Notes: a model not told the origin generated them from the letters alone. A DNA stretch of 64,000 bases from JACCZX01 sp963710675 (GCA_963710675.1 CAVQBE010000021.1:1-64000), one strand, 5' to 3'. Counted from the stretch's first letter, positions 17,978 to 27,682 are shown. Program-made: numbers and translations.

Positions 17978-19105
17978 TTGAATCACCCAGGCGACCTTGT
18001 GCGCGGATCACCGCGCGCTGGCGGCTTGAAGCTGATGCCGTACACCGGCTACGCAAACGATAGCCGGCTCATCATGCGCGGCCGCGTGGTACGCGAACGC
18101 AAGGCAACCCCAGCGGAACTTCACACGAGCGCCTGGCGCAACTTCGTCGCGCTGGTGCGCTTGCTGAACTCGGCGGAAATTGCAGGCGCGAAGGTCTGCG
18201 CTCATTTTCGATCGCGCGATTACGAGGCAGTCAGCGATCGCGAGGGCTACTACGAATTCAACATCGAGCTCGATCGCAGGCTCGAGCGGGAAGTCGAAAT
18301 CGATCTGCGGCTGGTTGCGCCGCGCGCAGCTGATGGCGGGCCGATCATCGCGCGCGCATCGATCTGCGTACCACCGGTCAGCGCCCGGTTTGGTGTGATC
18401 AGCGATATTGACGACACGATCGTATGGACCCACGTCGGCAATCGTCGCCGGATGCTGTGGACCCTGGCACGCTCCAACGCAGCAACGCGCAAGCCGCTGG
18501 ACGGCGTAGCGGCGTTATATCGCGCACTGCACGATGGAGTCGCCGGCGACGAAGGCAATCCGGTCTTCTACGTGTCCAGTGGTCCGTGGAATCTGTATCC
18601 GGCGGTGCAGGATTTTCTTCGCATCAACGGCATTCCTCGCGGGCCGGTGTTCATGAAGGATTGGGGCCGGCACACGTTTTATCAGTGGCGCGACCATGGC
18701 ACGCACAAGCTCGCGAGCATTCGCGAAATCATCAACGCGTTCCCACACCTGCCTTTCATTCTGATCGGCGATAGCGGCGAGCAGGACCCGGAGATCTATC
18801 GTCAGGTCGTTCGGGAATTTCCCGGCCGCGTCGCATCGATTTACATCCGCAGCGTCTCGGCCGGCGCCACGCGCTGCGCCGAAATTGCACGCATCGCTGA
18901 TGAAGTGCGCGAGGACGGAAGCGACTTGCTGCTGGTGACTGACAGCGAGAGGGCCGCCGTTCACGAAGCACTCGCAGGCCGAATCAACGCTGATCTAGTG
19001 GAACAGGTAAAGCTCGATGAAGAGGCTGAAAAACGATTGCCCCCACCGCCTGCACCCGCCACGGTCGACCCGGTTCCTGACGCAGCAATGCCCGACAACA
19101 GCTAA
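17978..19105 (+). CDS. DUF2183/APP1-type phosphatase domain protein
   Basis: 375 residues. The DUF2183 (phosphatidate phosphatase APP1 catalytic) domain spans about residues 135-290. It has the HAD-like DIDDTI nucleophile motif (FGVISDIDDTIVW), FYVSSGPWNLYPAVQDF and ILIGDSGEQDPEIY. In yeast the family dephosphorylates phosphatidic acid; the bacterial role is not established. No signal peptide is seen. The TTG start is the first available after the upstream stop; an internal ATG (MPYTGYAND) is an alternative. The C-terminus is a low-complexity Pro-rich tail. Confidence 0.87.
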   Translation: MNHPGDLVRGSPRAGGLKLMPYTGYANDSRLIMRGRVVRERKATPAELHTSAWRNFVALVRLLNSAEIAGAKVCAHFRSRDYEAVSDREGYYEFNIELDRRLEREVEIDLRLVAPRAADGGPIIARASICVPPVSARFGVISDIDDTIVWTHVGNRRRMLWTLARSNAATRKPLDGVAALYRALHDGVAGDEGNPVFYVSSGPWNLYPAVQDFLRINGIPRGPVFMKDWGRHTFYQWRDHGTHKLASIREIINAFPHLPFILIGDSGEQDPEIYRQVVREFPGRVASIYIRSVSAGATRCAEIARIADEVREDGSDLLLVTDSERAAVHEALAGRINADLVEQVKLDEEAEKRLPPPPAPATVDPVPDAAMPDNS

Positions 19106-19194
19106 ACGATGGGCACACTGACGGAGTACCTGAGGTTCGTCATCACTTTGACCGCGGTGGTCGGTGCAGACGATTGCCAGTTCGCACCATCAAT

Positions 19195-20184
19195 CTAGAG
19201 GCCGGTCATGCGCTCGAGGTGCTCGGGGTAACGCGCGCCTTGCACCTTGATGCTTGAAGCTGCGTCATCGATCTCGCGCAGGTCTTGCGCCGTCAGTTCG
19301 AGTGAGGCTGCGCCAATGTTTTCTTTCAGACGCTCGACCTTCGTCGTCCCCGGAATAGGAACGATCCACGGTTTCTGCGCGAGCAGCCAGGCCAGCGCGA
19401 TCTGTGCCGGTGTCGCCCGCTTCCGCTTTGCAAACGCGGCGAGCATTTCGACGACGACCTGGTTGGCCTTGCGAGCTTCGGGCGAGAAGCGCGGCACGCC
19501 GTTGCGGAAATCGTTTTTGTCGAACGTCGTGCTTTCGTCGATCTTGCCCGTAAGAAAGCCTTTGCCGAGCGGAGCGAAGGGAACGAACCCGATGCCAAGT
19601 TCCTCGAGCGTCGGCAACAGCTCCTCTTCGGGCGCCCTCCACCACAACGAGTATTCGCTTTGAACCGCAGTCACGGGCTGCACAGCATGCGCGCGGCGAA
19701 TCGTCTTGGCACCTGCCTCTGACAGGCCAAAGTGCTTCACTTTGCCGGTCTGGATCAAGTCCTTGACAGCTCCGGCAACGTCTTCGATCGGCACATTTGG
19801 ATCAACACGGTGTTGATACAACAGATCGATCGTCTCGATCTTCAGCCGCTTCAGCGATGCGTCGGCCACCTCCTTGATGTGCTCGGGCCGACTGTCCAGC
19901 CCAGAGCGCACGCCGTCCGGAGTTACCCCGAAACCGAACTTGGTGGCAATGACGACACGGTCTCTAACCGGAGCAAGCGCCTTGCCGACAAGTTCTTCGT
20001 TGATGAAGGGGCCGTAGATCTCCGCCGTATCGAAAAAGGTAATTCCGAGTTCGACTGCCGACCGGATCAGCGAAATGCCGACCTGCTCGTCAACGGCTGG
20101 TCCGAGGCCATGGCTTAAGCCCATGCAACCCAGACCCAGCGTCGACACTTCAAGATTGCTCTTTCCCAATTTTCGTTTTTGCAT
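19195..20184 (-). CDS. Aldo/keto reductase
   Basis: 329 residues starting MQKRKLGKSNLEVS. Family marks are GLGCMGLSHG, the catalytic D/Y pair in FFDTAEIYGP, the lysine in VVIATKFGFG, the VKHFGLSEAG strand and the cofactor region IPGTTKVERLKENIGA. It resembles the AKR13-type NADPH-dependent reductases related to YakC. The upstream frame stays open but reads as the opposite strand of the divergent gene, so I place the start at 20184. Confidence 0.93.
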   Translation of the reverse strand: MQKRKLGKSNLEVSTLGLGCMGLSHGLGPAVDEQVGISLIRSAVELGITFFDTAEIYGPFINEELVGKALAPVRDRVVIATKFGFGVTPDGVRSGLDSRPEHIKEVADASLKRLKIETIDLLYQHRVDPNVPIEDVAGAVKDLIQTGKVKHFGLSEAGAKTIRRAHAVQPVTAVQSEYSLWWRAPEEELLPTLEELGIGFVPFAPLGKGFLTGKIDESTTFDKNDFRNGVPRFSPEARKANQVVVEMLAAFAKRKRATPAQIALAWLLAQKPWIVPIPGTTKVERLKENIGAASLELTAQDLREIDDAASSIKVQGARYPEHLERMTGL

Positions 20185-20283
20185 CGTTGCCCTTCGAGAC
20201 GATTCAAGACAGTAGACCAGCTGCATGTCCAATACCCGGACGCGGCGAGCGATATGCTGACATCTTTCTGAAAGGTCTGTCCG

Positions 20284-21270
20284 ATGCTCGCTATCAGCTA
20301 CAACCGCGTAGGGCCTGCGCATGAAGTTCTGTCGTTCGGCGAGATCGAAACACCATCCGCCGGAGCGGGTGAGGTTCGCGTCAGGCTTGCCAGCTCCGGC
20401 GTCAACCCGTCGGATGTGAAATTGCGCGCTGGAGTGCGCAACAAGACGCTGGCCTTTCCGTTGATCGTTCCGCACAGTGACGGTGCAGGCGTGATTGACC
20501 AGGTGGGCAGTGGCGTCGATGCCGCGCGGATCGGCGAGCGCGTCTGGGTGTGGAATGCGGCGTGGCAGCGGCCGATGGGCACCGCCGCCCAGTTCGTCGT
20601 GCTGCCTGCGCAGCAGGCAGTCACGCTTCCCGATGCCATCGACTTCGCCGCGGGTGCGTGTCTCGGCATTCCGGCGCTTACTGCGTATCACGCAGTCGCC
20701 ATGAATGGTGGCGTCAGCGGCAAGTCGGTACTGGTGACGGGAGGCGCAGGTGCCGTCGGTCATTACGCAATTCAGTTTGCAAAGCTGGGCGGCGCGGCGC
20801 AAATCATTGCAACTGTAAGCAGTGAAGCCAAGGGCGCAGTCGCGATCGCTGCGGGTGCAGACATATTCATCAACTACAAGACCGAGAATGTCGGGCAGCG
20901 CTGTATCTCATCGACCGGCGAGCGTGGCATCGACCGCATCATCGAGATGGATCTCGCCGCAAATATTCAGTCGGATCTTGCAGCGTTGCGGCCCGACGGC
21001 GAGATCATCGTCTACGGAAGCGGCGCAGCCGAGATCGCAGTGCCGTTCTTCGCTTCGCTCTTGAAGAACACGCGCTATCAGTTCTTTGTCGTATACAACC
21101 TGAATGCCAAAGACCGAGCCACCGACCTCGCCGATGTCTCACGTCTGTTAAGCGAAAACAAACTGAAACATCAGATCGCTGCGCGGATGCCGCTGTCGCA
21201 AGCGGCGCAAGCACATCAACTGGTTGAAAGTGGTCAGGCCGTCGGCAACGTCGTGCTCGATATTTCTTGA
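20284..21270 (+). CDS. NADPH:quinone oxidoreductase-like MDR protein
   Basis: 328 residues of the zinc-independent medium-chain dehydrogenase/reductase superfamily. Features are SSGVNPSDVKLRAG, PHSDGAGVIDQVGSGV, the Rossmann motif VLVTGGAGAVGHYAIQFAK, and a C-terminal segment with SQAAQAHQLVESGQAVGNVV. These proteins reduce quinones or enones with NADPH. It is divergent from the aldo/keto reductase gene with about 100 bp between starts, and the two may share a promoter region. Confidence 0.92.
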   Translation: MLAISYNRVGPAHEVLSFGEIETPSAGAGEVRVRLASSGVNPSDVKLRAGVRNKTLAFPLIVPHSDGAGVIDQVGSGVDAARIGERVWVWNAAWQRPMGTAAQFVVLPAQQAVTLPDAIDFAAGACLGIPALTAYHAVAMNGGVSGKSVLVTGGAGAVGHYAIQFAKLGGAAQIIATVSSEAKGAVAIAAGADIFINYKTENVGQRCISSTGERGIDRIIEMDLAANIQSDLAALRPDGEIIVYGSGAAEIAVPFFASLLKNTRYQFFVVYNLNAKDRATDLADVSRLLSENKLKHQIAARMPLSQAAQAHQLVESGQAVGNVVLDIS

Positions 21271-21289
21271 TCTTTGTATCCAGCGCCCG

Positions 21290-21676
21290 CTAAACGAGTT
21301 TGGCGCCCGCTTCAGCGAGCAGTTGTTTCAGCACGCTTCGGTGGCAGCGGGCCTCATCCTCGCAGTAACAGCCCACCGAGAAATTGGCAGAATGCGACAG
21401 CGCAGCGAGCAGTGCGATTGAACGCGCGGTCTCGGCAACCGCCATCTCGGCCCGATACTTTTTCTTGAACGAACGCAGCTCGGCATCGGTCGACGCCGCG
21501 CGTCCGCTCTTCATCGTGTCCAATGAAGGCGCCAGATTCGGAAACCATACGTCGAACCAATTTTCCGAGGCGTAACGTGACTTCGGAACACCGCGTGGCG
21601 GTCTGCGCACCGTACCGATGCGGAGCCCTTCATTTGGGTGGCGCGGTGACCCTAATCTGACAATTCGGACGGGCAT
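21290..21676 (-). CDS. DUF488 family protein
   Basis: 128 residues. It has the DUF488 layout: N-terminal IVRLGSPR, a central RYASENWFDVWFPNLAPS segment and a C-terminal cysteine-containing GCYCEDEARCHRSVL motif. The role is unknown, although conserved Cys/His residues hint at metal or nucleic-acid interaction. It is convergent with the quinone reductase gene (20-bp gap) and divergent from the histidine kinase. Confidence 0.88.
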   Translation of the reverse strand: MPVRIVRLGSPRHPNEGLRIGTVRRPPRGVPKSRYASENWFDVWFPNLAPSLDTMKSGRAASTDAELRSFKKKYRAEMAVAETARSIALLAALSHSANFSVGCYCEDEARCHRSVLKQLLAEAGAKLV

Positions 21677-21742
21677 TCTTGGCCTCGGCCTTGAGTATCG
21701 ACGATCTATAAGCTACGCCCTAAGTTTGGGAATATTGCGACC

Positions 21743-23913
21743 TTGAATATTCGCTCCCGCCTCTGGGCGCTTACCTTGGCAACATTGCTACCAATGGCGG
21801 TCTTCGGCGCCGTGGGTGCGTACATGCTGGTGCAAAGGGAGCGCGATTCATTCGAGCGCGCTGCACTCGATCGCGTGCGCGCCCTGATGACGGCGATCGA
21901 CGCGGAAATGCGTGCATCGATCACTCCGCTGGAGATGCTGGCGCGCTCGCCTGCTCTGGATGGCGAGACCTCACTGCGTTTCGTGTCGAGGCGCAACGCG
22001 CGCTCGATGGCCGGCGCGGCGACTGGTCGAATATCGTCGTATCTGATCCGAACACGGCGCAGATGATGATGAATCTACTGGTGCCGCCCGGCGCGCCGCT
22101 CTTCAAGACGCTGGATCCAGCGAGCGTGCTTGAAGCGGCAAAGTCCGCACGTCCGACCATTGGCAATGTCGTCACCGGTGGCGTACTCAATCGGCCGCTG
22201 TTCACGGTGCGTGTGCCCGTCTTGCGTGACGGCAAGGCGAAGTACGTTCTGTCAGCCGTTGTGGAGAGTCCCGTCGTCGGAGGAATCGTTGATCGGCAAA
22301 AGTTTCCGGCGACCTGGGCCGTCGCCGTGCTGGATGGCAGCTATAGCTTCGTCGTGCGCAGACCCGAACCCGTCAAGGGCTCCGCCGCCGCACCCAGTGA
22401 GTCGTTAAAGCGCGCATTGGACAGCGCGCCACAAGGGTTTCAGCGCGGACAGCTGCTCGATGGCAGCGAGATCTACCGCGCATTTCAGCGATCGTCGCTG
22501 AGCCGCTGGTCGGCATCAATCGCAGTGCCGCGAAGCGTTGTCGAGCAGAGCCTGAACGGTGTGTACGTGCTCGTCGCCGGATTTGCGGGTGCGGCGATGC
22601 TTGGACTGTGGATCGCGTGGTGGCTTGCATCGCGCATCTCGCAACCGATTGCAGCACTTGCGAGGGCGGCGCCTGCGCTCGGACGAGGTGAAACCGCGGC
22701 GCTTCCTCCCGCCGGAGCGGTCGACGAAGTGCGCGAGCTCGCACGCGCGTTAGGTGAATCGGCAGTTGCGATACGAGATCGCGAAGAGCGGCAGCGTCAG
22801 GCCGAACACGCACTGCGTACAGCAGACCGCGCCAAGGACGAGTTTCTCGCGATGCTGGGGCACGAGCTGCGCAATCCGCTCGCCTCCGTTTCCAACGCTG
22901 CGCAATTACTGAAGATGGCAAAGCATCAACCGCAGGTGCTGGAGAACGTCAGCGCGATTCTTGGCCGTCAAGTCGAACATATGACGCGCCTGGTGGACGA
23001 TCTGCTCGAGGTCGGCCGCGTCACCGGCGGCAAGGTGCGACTGCAGCGCGAGCCGCTCGATCTGTCGGCGACGATAGTTCATTGGCTCGATGCGTGGAGA
23101 AGCGACAGTCGCTTCCTGCATCACGACGTCAGCACGGCACTGCAGCCGGTGTGGGTGTTCGCTGATCGTGCGCGCATCGAGCAGGTGTTCTCGAATCTGC
23201 TCGATAACGCGATCAAGTACACGCCCGCCGGCGGACAGATTCGCATCTCGCTTCGAGCGGAAAATGCCAAGGCGATTCTGGAAATCAGCGATACGGGGCT
23301 CGGAATGCCGCCCGAGCTCATCGGTCGCGTCTTCGACTTGTTTGTGCAGGGCGAGCGCACTCTCGCACGCGAACAGGGTGGATTGGGAATCGGCCTGACG
23401 ATGGTCAAGCGGCTGGTGGAGTTGCACGGCGGAACAGTGCAGGCAAAAAGCGAAGGAACGAATCACGGCGCCACGTTCACCATCGAGCTGCCGGCGATCG
23501 AACGTCCTGAACAAGTATCGGAGGTCAGCTCCATGACATCGACGGCAATGCAGCGTCGGATTCTGATCATCGAAGATGATGACGACGCTCGTGACTCGCT
23601 GGCCGAGCTGCTTCGACTGGACGGCCACCATGTGACCGTCGCGAGCACCGGCAAGGACGGCGTCGAGTCGGCATCATCGTCAGCGCCGGAGTTTGTGCTC
23701 GTAGACATCGGCCTGCCGGATATCGATGGCTATGAAGTGGCGCGCCGCCTGCGAAGCAATCCCGCGACGTCTCGTTTGCGTCTGGTGGCGGTGACGGGCT
23801 ACGGCACACAGGAAGATCGGCGTTCAGCGCTGGCCGCGGGATTCGACGAGCATCTTGCAAAACCGGTTGCGCTCGAGCTGCTGAAGGCAATGCTGTCCAA
23901 ACCCGTGGCGTGA
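21743..23913 (+). pseudogene. Hybrid sensor histidine kinase with receiver domain, one frameshift
   Basis: About 723 residues when read through one break. In order: a TTG start; an N-terminal membrane helix (LWALTLATLLPMAVFGAVGA); an extracytoplasmic sensor region; a second helix near residue 280; a HAMP-like segment (RISQPIAALARAAP); HisKA with phospho-acceptor H near 373 (GHELRNPLASVSN); HATPase with DNAIKYTP, DTGLGMP and GLGIGLTMVK; and a C-terminal receiver with acceptor Asp near 654 (LVDIGLPD) and a KP motif. The frame breaks near 21963 in GGCGAGACC; removing one base restores a continuous sensor domain. A small internal stop-start at 22063 lies in the corrected frame. A matching output regulator is not adjacent. 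Confidence 0.85.
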
Positions 23914-24022
23914 TCTACCTAGTTCGATTGTTTTGCTTTAACTCAGCATTTTCTCTATGCGCTGTCCGGTACCAGCTGATCAGCGCGACAAGACATAATC
24001 GATTGCGAGCACCAGAGAATTG

Positions 24023-24826
24023 ATGGCTGACACCGAAACCTCACACCCGTTGCGCCCCTTGCTCAGAAACTGGGTATGGGAGCACGGGAAGGTCGGTACT
24101 CGCTATCTCGATTGTCGCAACGGCGAGATCAAATTTGACGATGGCAAAAAATCAAGATTTGCCGTCGACAAGATCTTCTACGTTTCACTTGCGAAGAACG
24201 CTGATGACGCAGCGCATGCCGCCGGGCCCGTTATCCACGAAGCACGGCTTGCGCGCTTCCTGCATGCGGCCCAAGAAGCAAAACCTGACGAGGCCGGCCC
24301 AGTTGCCGACATTCAACGTGCGGCGCAAGACTGCGTGGAGCTTGGCCTCGTGTGCGCGTATCAACAGCAAGCGCAGACCGCTCTGGCGCGTTACGCGCTC
24401 GAACCGATGTTCGACGATGAAATTCGCGCTGCGGTCATCAGCGACATCCGCGGTACATACGTGGGGTTGCGTGAGCAACTCGCGCTTTACGACTTCACCG
24501 TATTTCACGGATTACCCGACGCGCTTCTGATCAGCGAAGCGCCATTCATCGACTGGCGCGCGCGTGCTCGGCCAGCCCAACCGTTTGTGTCGATACCGCT
24601 CGGACCCTACTGCCTGCTGGTGGGTACGCCGTCCGGCAAGAAGAGTCGCGCCGGACCTGTGTTGTGGAAGCCCGTCACAACCATGGGGCCTTTCAAGGAC
24701 CATAACGGCCACATCGCTGATGCAGCACGTCTGTGGATCGTGGCAACCACTGATGAGCAGCTCGTCTCTTTACAAAGCCGCTTTGCTCCGGTTGCGCCCG
24801 ACAAGCCAGAAGCAGCAGAATCTTGA
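24023..24826 (+). CDS. Hypothetical protein
   Basis: 267 residues, soluble, no signal peptide. The first 50 residues contain WVWEHGKVGTRYLDCRNGEI and the middle is helical and Ala-rich. The C-terminal part has FVSIPLGPYCLLVGTPSGKK, a fold reminiscent of proteins that follow a self-nonself or storage theme, but I do not recognise the family. The stop overlaps the TTG start of the LLM monooxygenase gene, which suggests co-translation. A TTG one codon upstream is an alternative start. Confidence 0.6.
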   Translation: MADTETSHPLRPLLRNWVWEHGKVGTRYLDCRNGEIKFDDGKKSRFAVDKIFYVSLAKNADDAAHAAGPVIHEARLARFLHAAQEAKPDEAGPVADIQRAAQDCVELGLVCAYQQQAQTALARYALEPMFDDEIRAAVISDIRGTYVGLREQLALYDFTVFHGLPDALLISEAPFIDWRARARPAQPFVSIPLGPYCLLVGTPSGKKSRAGPVLWKPVTTMGPFKDHNGHIADAARLWIVATTDEQLVSLQSRFAPVAPDKPEAAES

Positions 24827-25866
24827 GCATGCTCTCCTTCTCTGCACTCGACCTCGTTCCGCTCGTGCGCGGCGGGACCAGCGCCAGCGCGGTTCGTAAC
24901 GCCGGAGAGCTGGCGCAGGCGCTCGATCGCTTCGGCTACACGCGGCTCTGGTATGCCGAGCACCACAACATGCCCGGTATCGCGAGCACCAGCCCCGAAA
25001 TCCTGATCGCGCACGTCGGCACGATGACGACCCGGATACGCCTCGGTGCGGGCGGCGTCATGCTTCCCAACCATTCGCCGCTTAAGGTGGCCGAGTCATA
25101 CAAGCTTCTTGAAGCCATGTTTCCCGGCCGCATCGATCTCGGCATTGGTCGCGCGCCGGGCACCGATGGCCTGACGGCACTTGCGCTACGCCGCTCGCGT
25201 GCAGCGCTGCACGCGGATGACTTCCTGGAGCAATTCAGCGAGCTCCTTGCGTGGGGCAGCGGCGAGTTTCCTGCCGATCATCCGTTCCGCGCCGTTCGCG
25301 CGATACCGGACGACAGACCGCTGCCGCCGCTCTACATCCTCGGGTCCAGCGACTACGGCGCGAAGCTCGCCGCGCGCATCGGCGTTGCGTTTGCATTCGC
25401 GGGACACTTCAGTCCGGACCCGCCCGAGCCGGCGATGCGCGCGTATCGCGCCGAGTTTTCCGCGGACGGCGTGCTCGACAAGCCGCACGCGATCCTCGCT
25501 CTTTCCGTGTTCTGTGCTGATACCGAGGCAGCAGCCGAACGCATGGCATCGTCTGCATTGCTGTCATTCGTTCAATTGCGGAGCGGGCGGCCGGGCCGGA
25601 TGCCGAGCCCGGATGAAGCGATGTCGCACGTGTTCACGCCGGAGGAACAGGCGATCGGTGCCTCTTACAAGCGGCTTCAGATCGTCGGCACGCCCGAGCA
25701 AGTGCGCGCCCGCATTGAAGACATCGTTGCGCGAACCAACGCAGACGAAGTGATGATCGCCACGCATGCGTGGGAGATCGCTGCACGCATCCGATCCTAC
25801 GAGCTGGTGTCCCAGGTGTTTAACTTGTCTGAGTCCAACGCTCGCGCCGTTCCAGATCCCGTGTAG
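24823..25866 (+). CDS. LLM class flavin-dependent oxidoreductase
   Basis: 347 residues, bacterial luciferase-like TIM barrel. Characteristic segments are LDRFGYTRLWYAEHHNMPGI near the N-terminus, TRIRLGAGGVMLPNHSPLKV, RIDLGIGRAPGTD, and a C-terminal GTPEQVRARIEDIV. These enzymes use FMNH2 or F420 to oxidise small substrates, often in sulfonate or xenobiotic metabolism. The substrate cannot be told from sequence. TTG 24823 overlaps the previous stop; ATG 24829 is an alternative. Confidence 0.92.
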   Translation: MSMLSFSALDLVPLVRGGTSASAVRNAGELAQALDRFGYTRLWYAEHHNMPGIASTSPEILIAHVGTMTTRIRLGAGGVMLPNHSPLKVAESYKLLEAMFPGRIDLGIGRAPGTDGLTALALRRSRAALHADDFLEQFSELLAWGSGEFPADHPFRAVRAIPDDRPLPPLYILGSSDYGAKLAARIGVAFAFAGHFSPDPPEPAMRAYRAEFSADGVLDKPHAILALSVFCADTEAAAERMASSALLSFVQLRSGRPGRMPSPDEAMSHVFTPEEQAIGASYKRLQIVGTPEQVRARIEDIVARTNADEVMIATHAWEIAARIRSYELVSQVFNLSESNARAVPDPV

Positions 25867-25950
25867 TGGCCGACTCAACCAGGATTGCGTAGTCGCGCGC
25901 CAGACTGCATCACGCGCGAGACCGAAGGCTGTCACACTCGATGCGATCCG

Positions 25951-27025
25951 ATGATTGAACGCCCACGTGACCTGACCCGAACGCTGCTCGGTGTGCTGTG
26001 CATCGGGGTATTGATCGCAGCTGCGCTGTGGATCGTGCGGCCGTTCGTTGCCGCGGGAATCTGGGCAACGACGATCGTCGTCGTGACGTGGCCGATGCTG
26101 ATTCGAATGCAGCGACGGTTGATGAACAAGCGCGCTCTCGCGGCCGCCGCAATGATCCTGATGCTGGTGCTGGTGTTCGTTGTTCCACTGACATTCGGTA
26201 TAGGGGCTCTCGTAGCGCATGCAGACGAACTGGCCGAACAGATACGCTCGATCAGCAATATGGCGATACCGCCGCTGCCCGAATGGGTCGCGCAACTTCC
26301 GCTGATCGGGCCAGAACTGTCCAGAGGATGGCTGGCTGCGCGTGCCGAGGGCATCGAGGCATTTCTGGCGCAGCTAGGTCCGTATGCGAGCGGACTAACT
26401 GCGTGGCTGTTTGCAGAGATCGGAACCGCCGGCTATTTGATCGCACAGCTCGTGCTGATTCCCGTGTTCGCTGCGTTCATGTACGTAAATGGAGAGAGAT
26501 ACGCGGCCACGTTGTTGCGGTTCGGAAATCGTGTTGGCGGAAAGCAAGGCGAGTCGCTGATCATGTTGGCCGCGAATGCGATTCGCGGTGTGGCGCTTGG
26601 GGTCGGTCTCACCGCGATCATTCAAGCGGCACTCGGCGGACTCGGGTTGGCTATCGCAGGCGTCCCGTTCGTCGGCATCCTTACCGCAGTGCTGCTCGTG
26701 CTGTGTATTGCGCAGATCGGCATGCTGGTGGTGTTGATTCCGGCCGTCATCTGGGTCTTCTGGAACGGCGATCCTGGATGGGGAATCTTCCTCGCGATCT
26801 GGTCGTTAGTTGCCAGCATGCTCGACACCGTATTGCGTCCGGTCTTGGTAAGCCGCAGCGCCGATCTGCCGCTGTTGCTGATTTTCGTCGGCGTCATCGG
26901 CGGCTTTCTCGCGTTCGGCCTGCTGGGAATCTTCGTCGGGCCCTGTTGTACTCGCTGTCGCGTACACATTCCTCAAGACGTGGATTGAACAAGCGCCTGC
27001 GACGAGGACGCCGGCTGGAAGTTAG
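25951..27025 (+). CDS. AI-2E family transporter, frameshift near C-terminus
   Basis: About 357 residues with several membrane helices in the AI-2E/PerM pattern: two N-terminal helices, a periplasmic region, then GDPGWGIFLAIWSLVASMLD and LLIFVGVIGGFLAFGLLGIFVGP. After GP one extra T at 26944 shifts the frame. Skipping it gives VVLAVAYTFLKTW, the normal family ending, with TAG at 27023-27025. Without correction the frame ends at 26988 with an odd tail. The family exports or exchanges small molecules (AI-2 in one member). This gene marks the left chromosomal border of the cassette array. Confidence 0.88.
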
Positions 27026-27058
27026 TCCGCATCACCTTCTTTAATGACCGGTAGCGCG

Positions 27059-27084
27059 GGCAAGGTGGATGAAACCTTGCCTTT
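27059..27084 (+). terminator. Putative intrinsic terminator after AI-2E gene
   Basis: GGCAAGGT and ACCTTGCC form a perfect 8-bp stem around a 7-base loop, followed by TTT. It sits 34 bp after the corrected stop of the transporter gene. The T run is short, so efficiency is uncertain. It separates the chromosomal operon from the integron platform. Confidence 0.5.
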
Positions 27085-27114
27085 GGATCCTGCGGTTTTT
27101 CCAGACTTTGTTAA

Positions 27115-27134
27115 TACTGTAAATATATTCAGTA
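27115..27134 (-). promoter_or_regulatory. LexA-box-like palindrome at the expected intI promoter
   Basis: TACTGTAAATATATTCAGTA has the CTG-N10-CAG core and AT-rich centre of a proteobacterial SOS box. It differs little from the classical LexA operator. In integrons this site overlaps the integrase promoter and brings intI under SOS control. Here it lies about 105 bp from the attI crossover point, as in class 1 integrons. The integrase gene that should start to its left is missing. Confidence 0.65.
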
Positions 27135-27140
27135 CATCGG

Positions 27141-27245
27141 CGCAAGCGCCAGTATCCATGCGGGTCGGCGACGAACGGACGGTCGGTGTTAAACCGCAGC
27201 CGACACATTTAGGAGCAGAATCGTGCGGTCTAAAACACGTTAGGC
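27141..27245 (+). other. attI: attI-like primary recombination site
   Basis: The segment ends in GTTAGGC (27239-27245), preceded by CTAAAACAC. The class 1 attI site, as I recall it, ends CTAAAACAAAGTTAGGC. Further left, GCAAGCGC, GCGGGTCGG and GGAGCAGAA also match short pieces of the class 1 attI region in the same order. No attC-type second crossover (RYYYAAC) is present in the usual position, which argues for attI over attC. The first cassette begins immediately after. Confidence 0.6.
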
Positions 27246-27248
27246 AGC

Positions 27249-27680
27249 ATGAGAACGCTGGCGCAGATCCTCGCCGAGGTAGAGCGCGCTGATGTCCTTG
27301 GCGTGAAGTTCCAGTCTGTGCACAGCGAGCGGCTTTCGGGTGAAACAGCACTTCACGTCTGCGCGAAGTGGGGTGACGCCGAGGCAATCCGTCTCCTGGT
27401 GGCGAACGGCGCGAACATCAACAAACCTGGTGAAGACGGCAACGCCCCGCTGCACTATGCGGCAATGCTCGGGCAACTCTCCGCCACGAAGGCGCTGGTG
27501 GGTTTGAGCGCTGCGAACACTCGCGATCGCTATGGCAACTTTCCCGTCGATCTCGCGGCCGATTATCCGGACGTCAAGGCCTTTCTTGATCGAGCGGCTA
27601 TGCTGCCTAACCCTTCGTTGCACCTGACGTGCTACAGCGAGCTTCGCCCGCTGCCGCACGCCGGTGAACTTACACGTTAA
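27249..27680 (+). CDS. Cassette 1: ankyrin-repeat protein
   Basis: 143 residues beginning 3 bases after the attI-like crossover. Two to three ankyrin repeats are visible: SGETALHVCAKWGDAEAIRL, EDGNAPLHYAAMLGQLSATK and DRYGNFPVDLAADYPDVKAF. These helical hairpins mediate protein-protein contacts; no catalytic domain is attached. The last 24 or so residues (from NPSLHLTCY) are encoded by the attC site, and the stop TAA lies inside its right crossover box, a common feature of cassette genes. As the first cassette it should be the most recently inserted, if integration occurred at attI. Confidence 0.8.
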   Translation: MRTLAQILAEVERADVLGVKFQSVHSERLSGETALHVCAKWGDAEAIRLLVANGANINKPGEDGNAPLHYAAMLGQLSATKALVGLSAANTRDRYGNFPVDLAADYPDVKAFLDRAAMLPNPSLHLTCYSELRPLPHAGELTR

Positions 27681-27682
27681 GC
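27605..27682 (+). repeat. attC site of cassette 1
   Basis: GCCTAAC at 27605 and GTTAAGC at 27676 bound a 78-bp imperfect inverted repeat. Its arms differ from the common attC type in this array, suggesting an outside origin. Confidence 0.8.

Noticed and set aside
20185..20802. N-terminal extension of the aldo/keto reductase
   Set aside because: The open frame upstream of 20184 is the complement of the quinone reductase gene and has no protein similarity that I can see.
27022..27387. Minus-strand frame of about 120 residues across the LexA box and attI-like region, tested as an integrase remnant
   Set aside because: Its residues show no IntI motifs (no RHRY catalytic set, no IntI-specific patch), and its central part is just the translation of the palindrome.
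26885..27390. Search for Pc-type promoter (TTGACA/TAAACT) driving the cassettes
   Set aside because: No convincing -35/-10 pair was seen between the LexA box and the first cassette; if Pc lay inside intI it was lost too.
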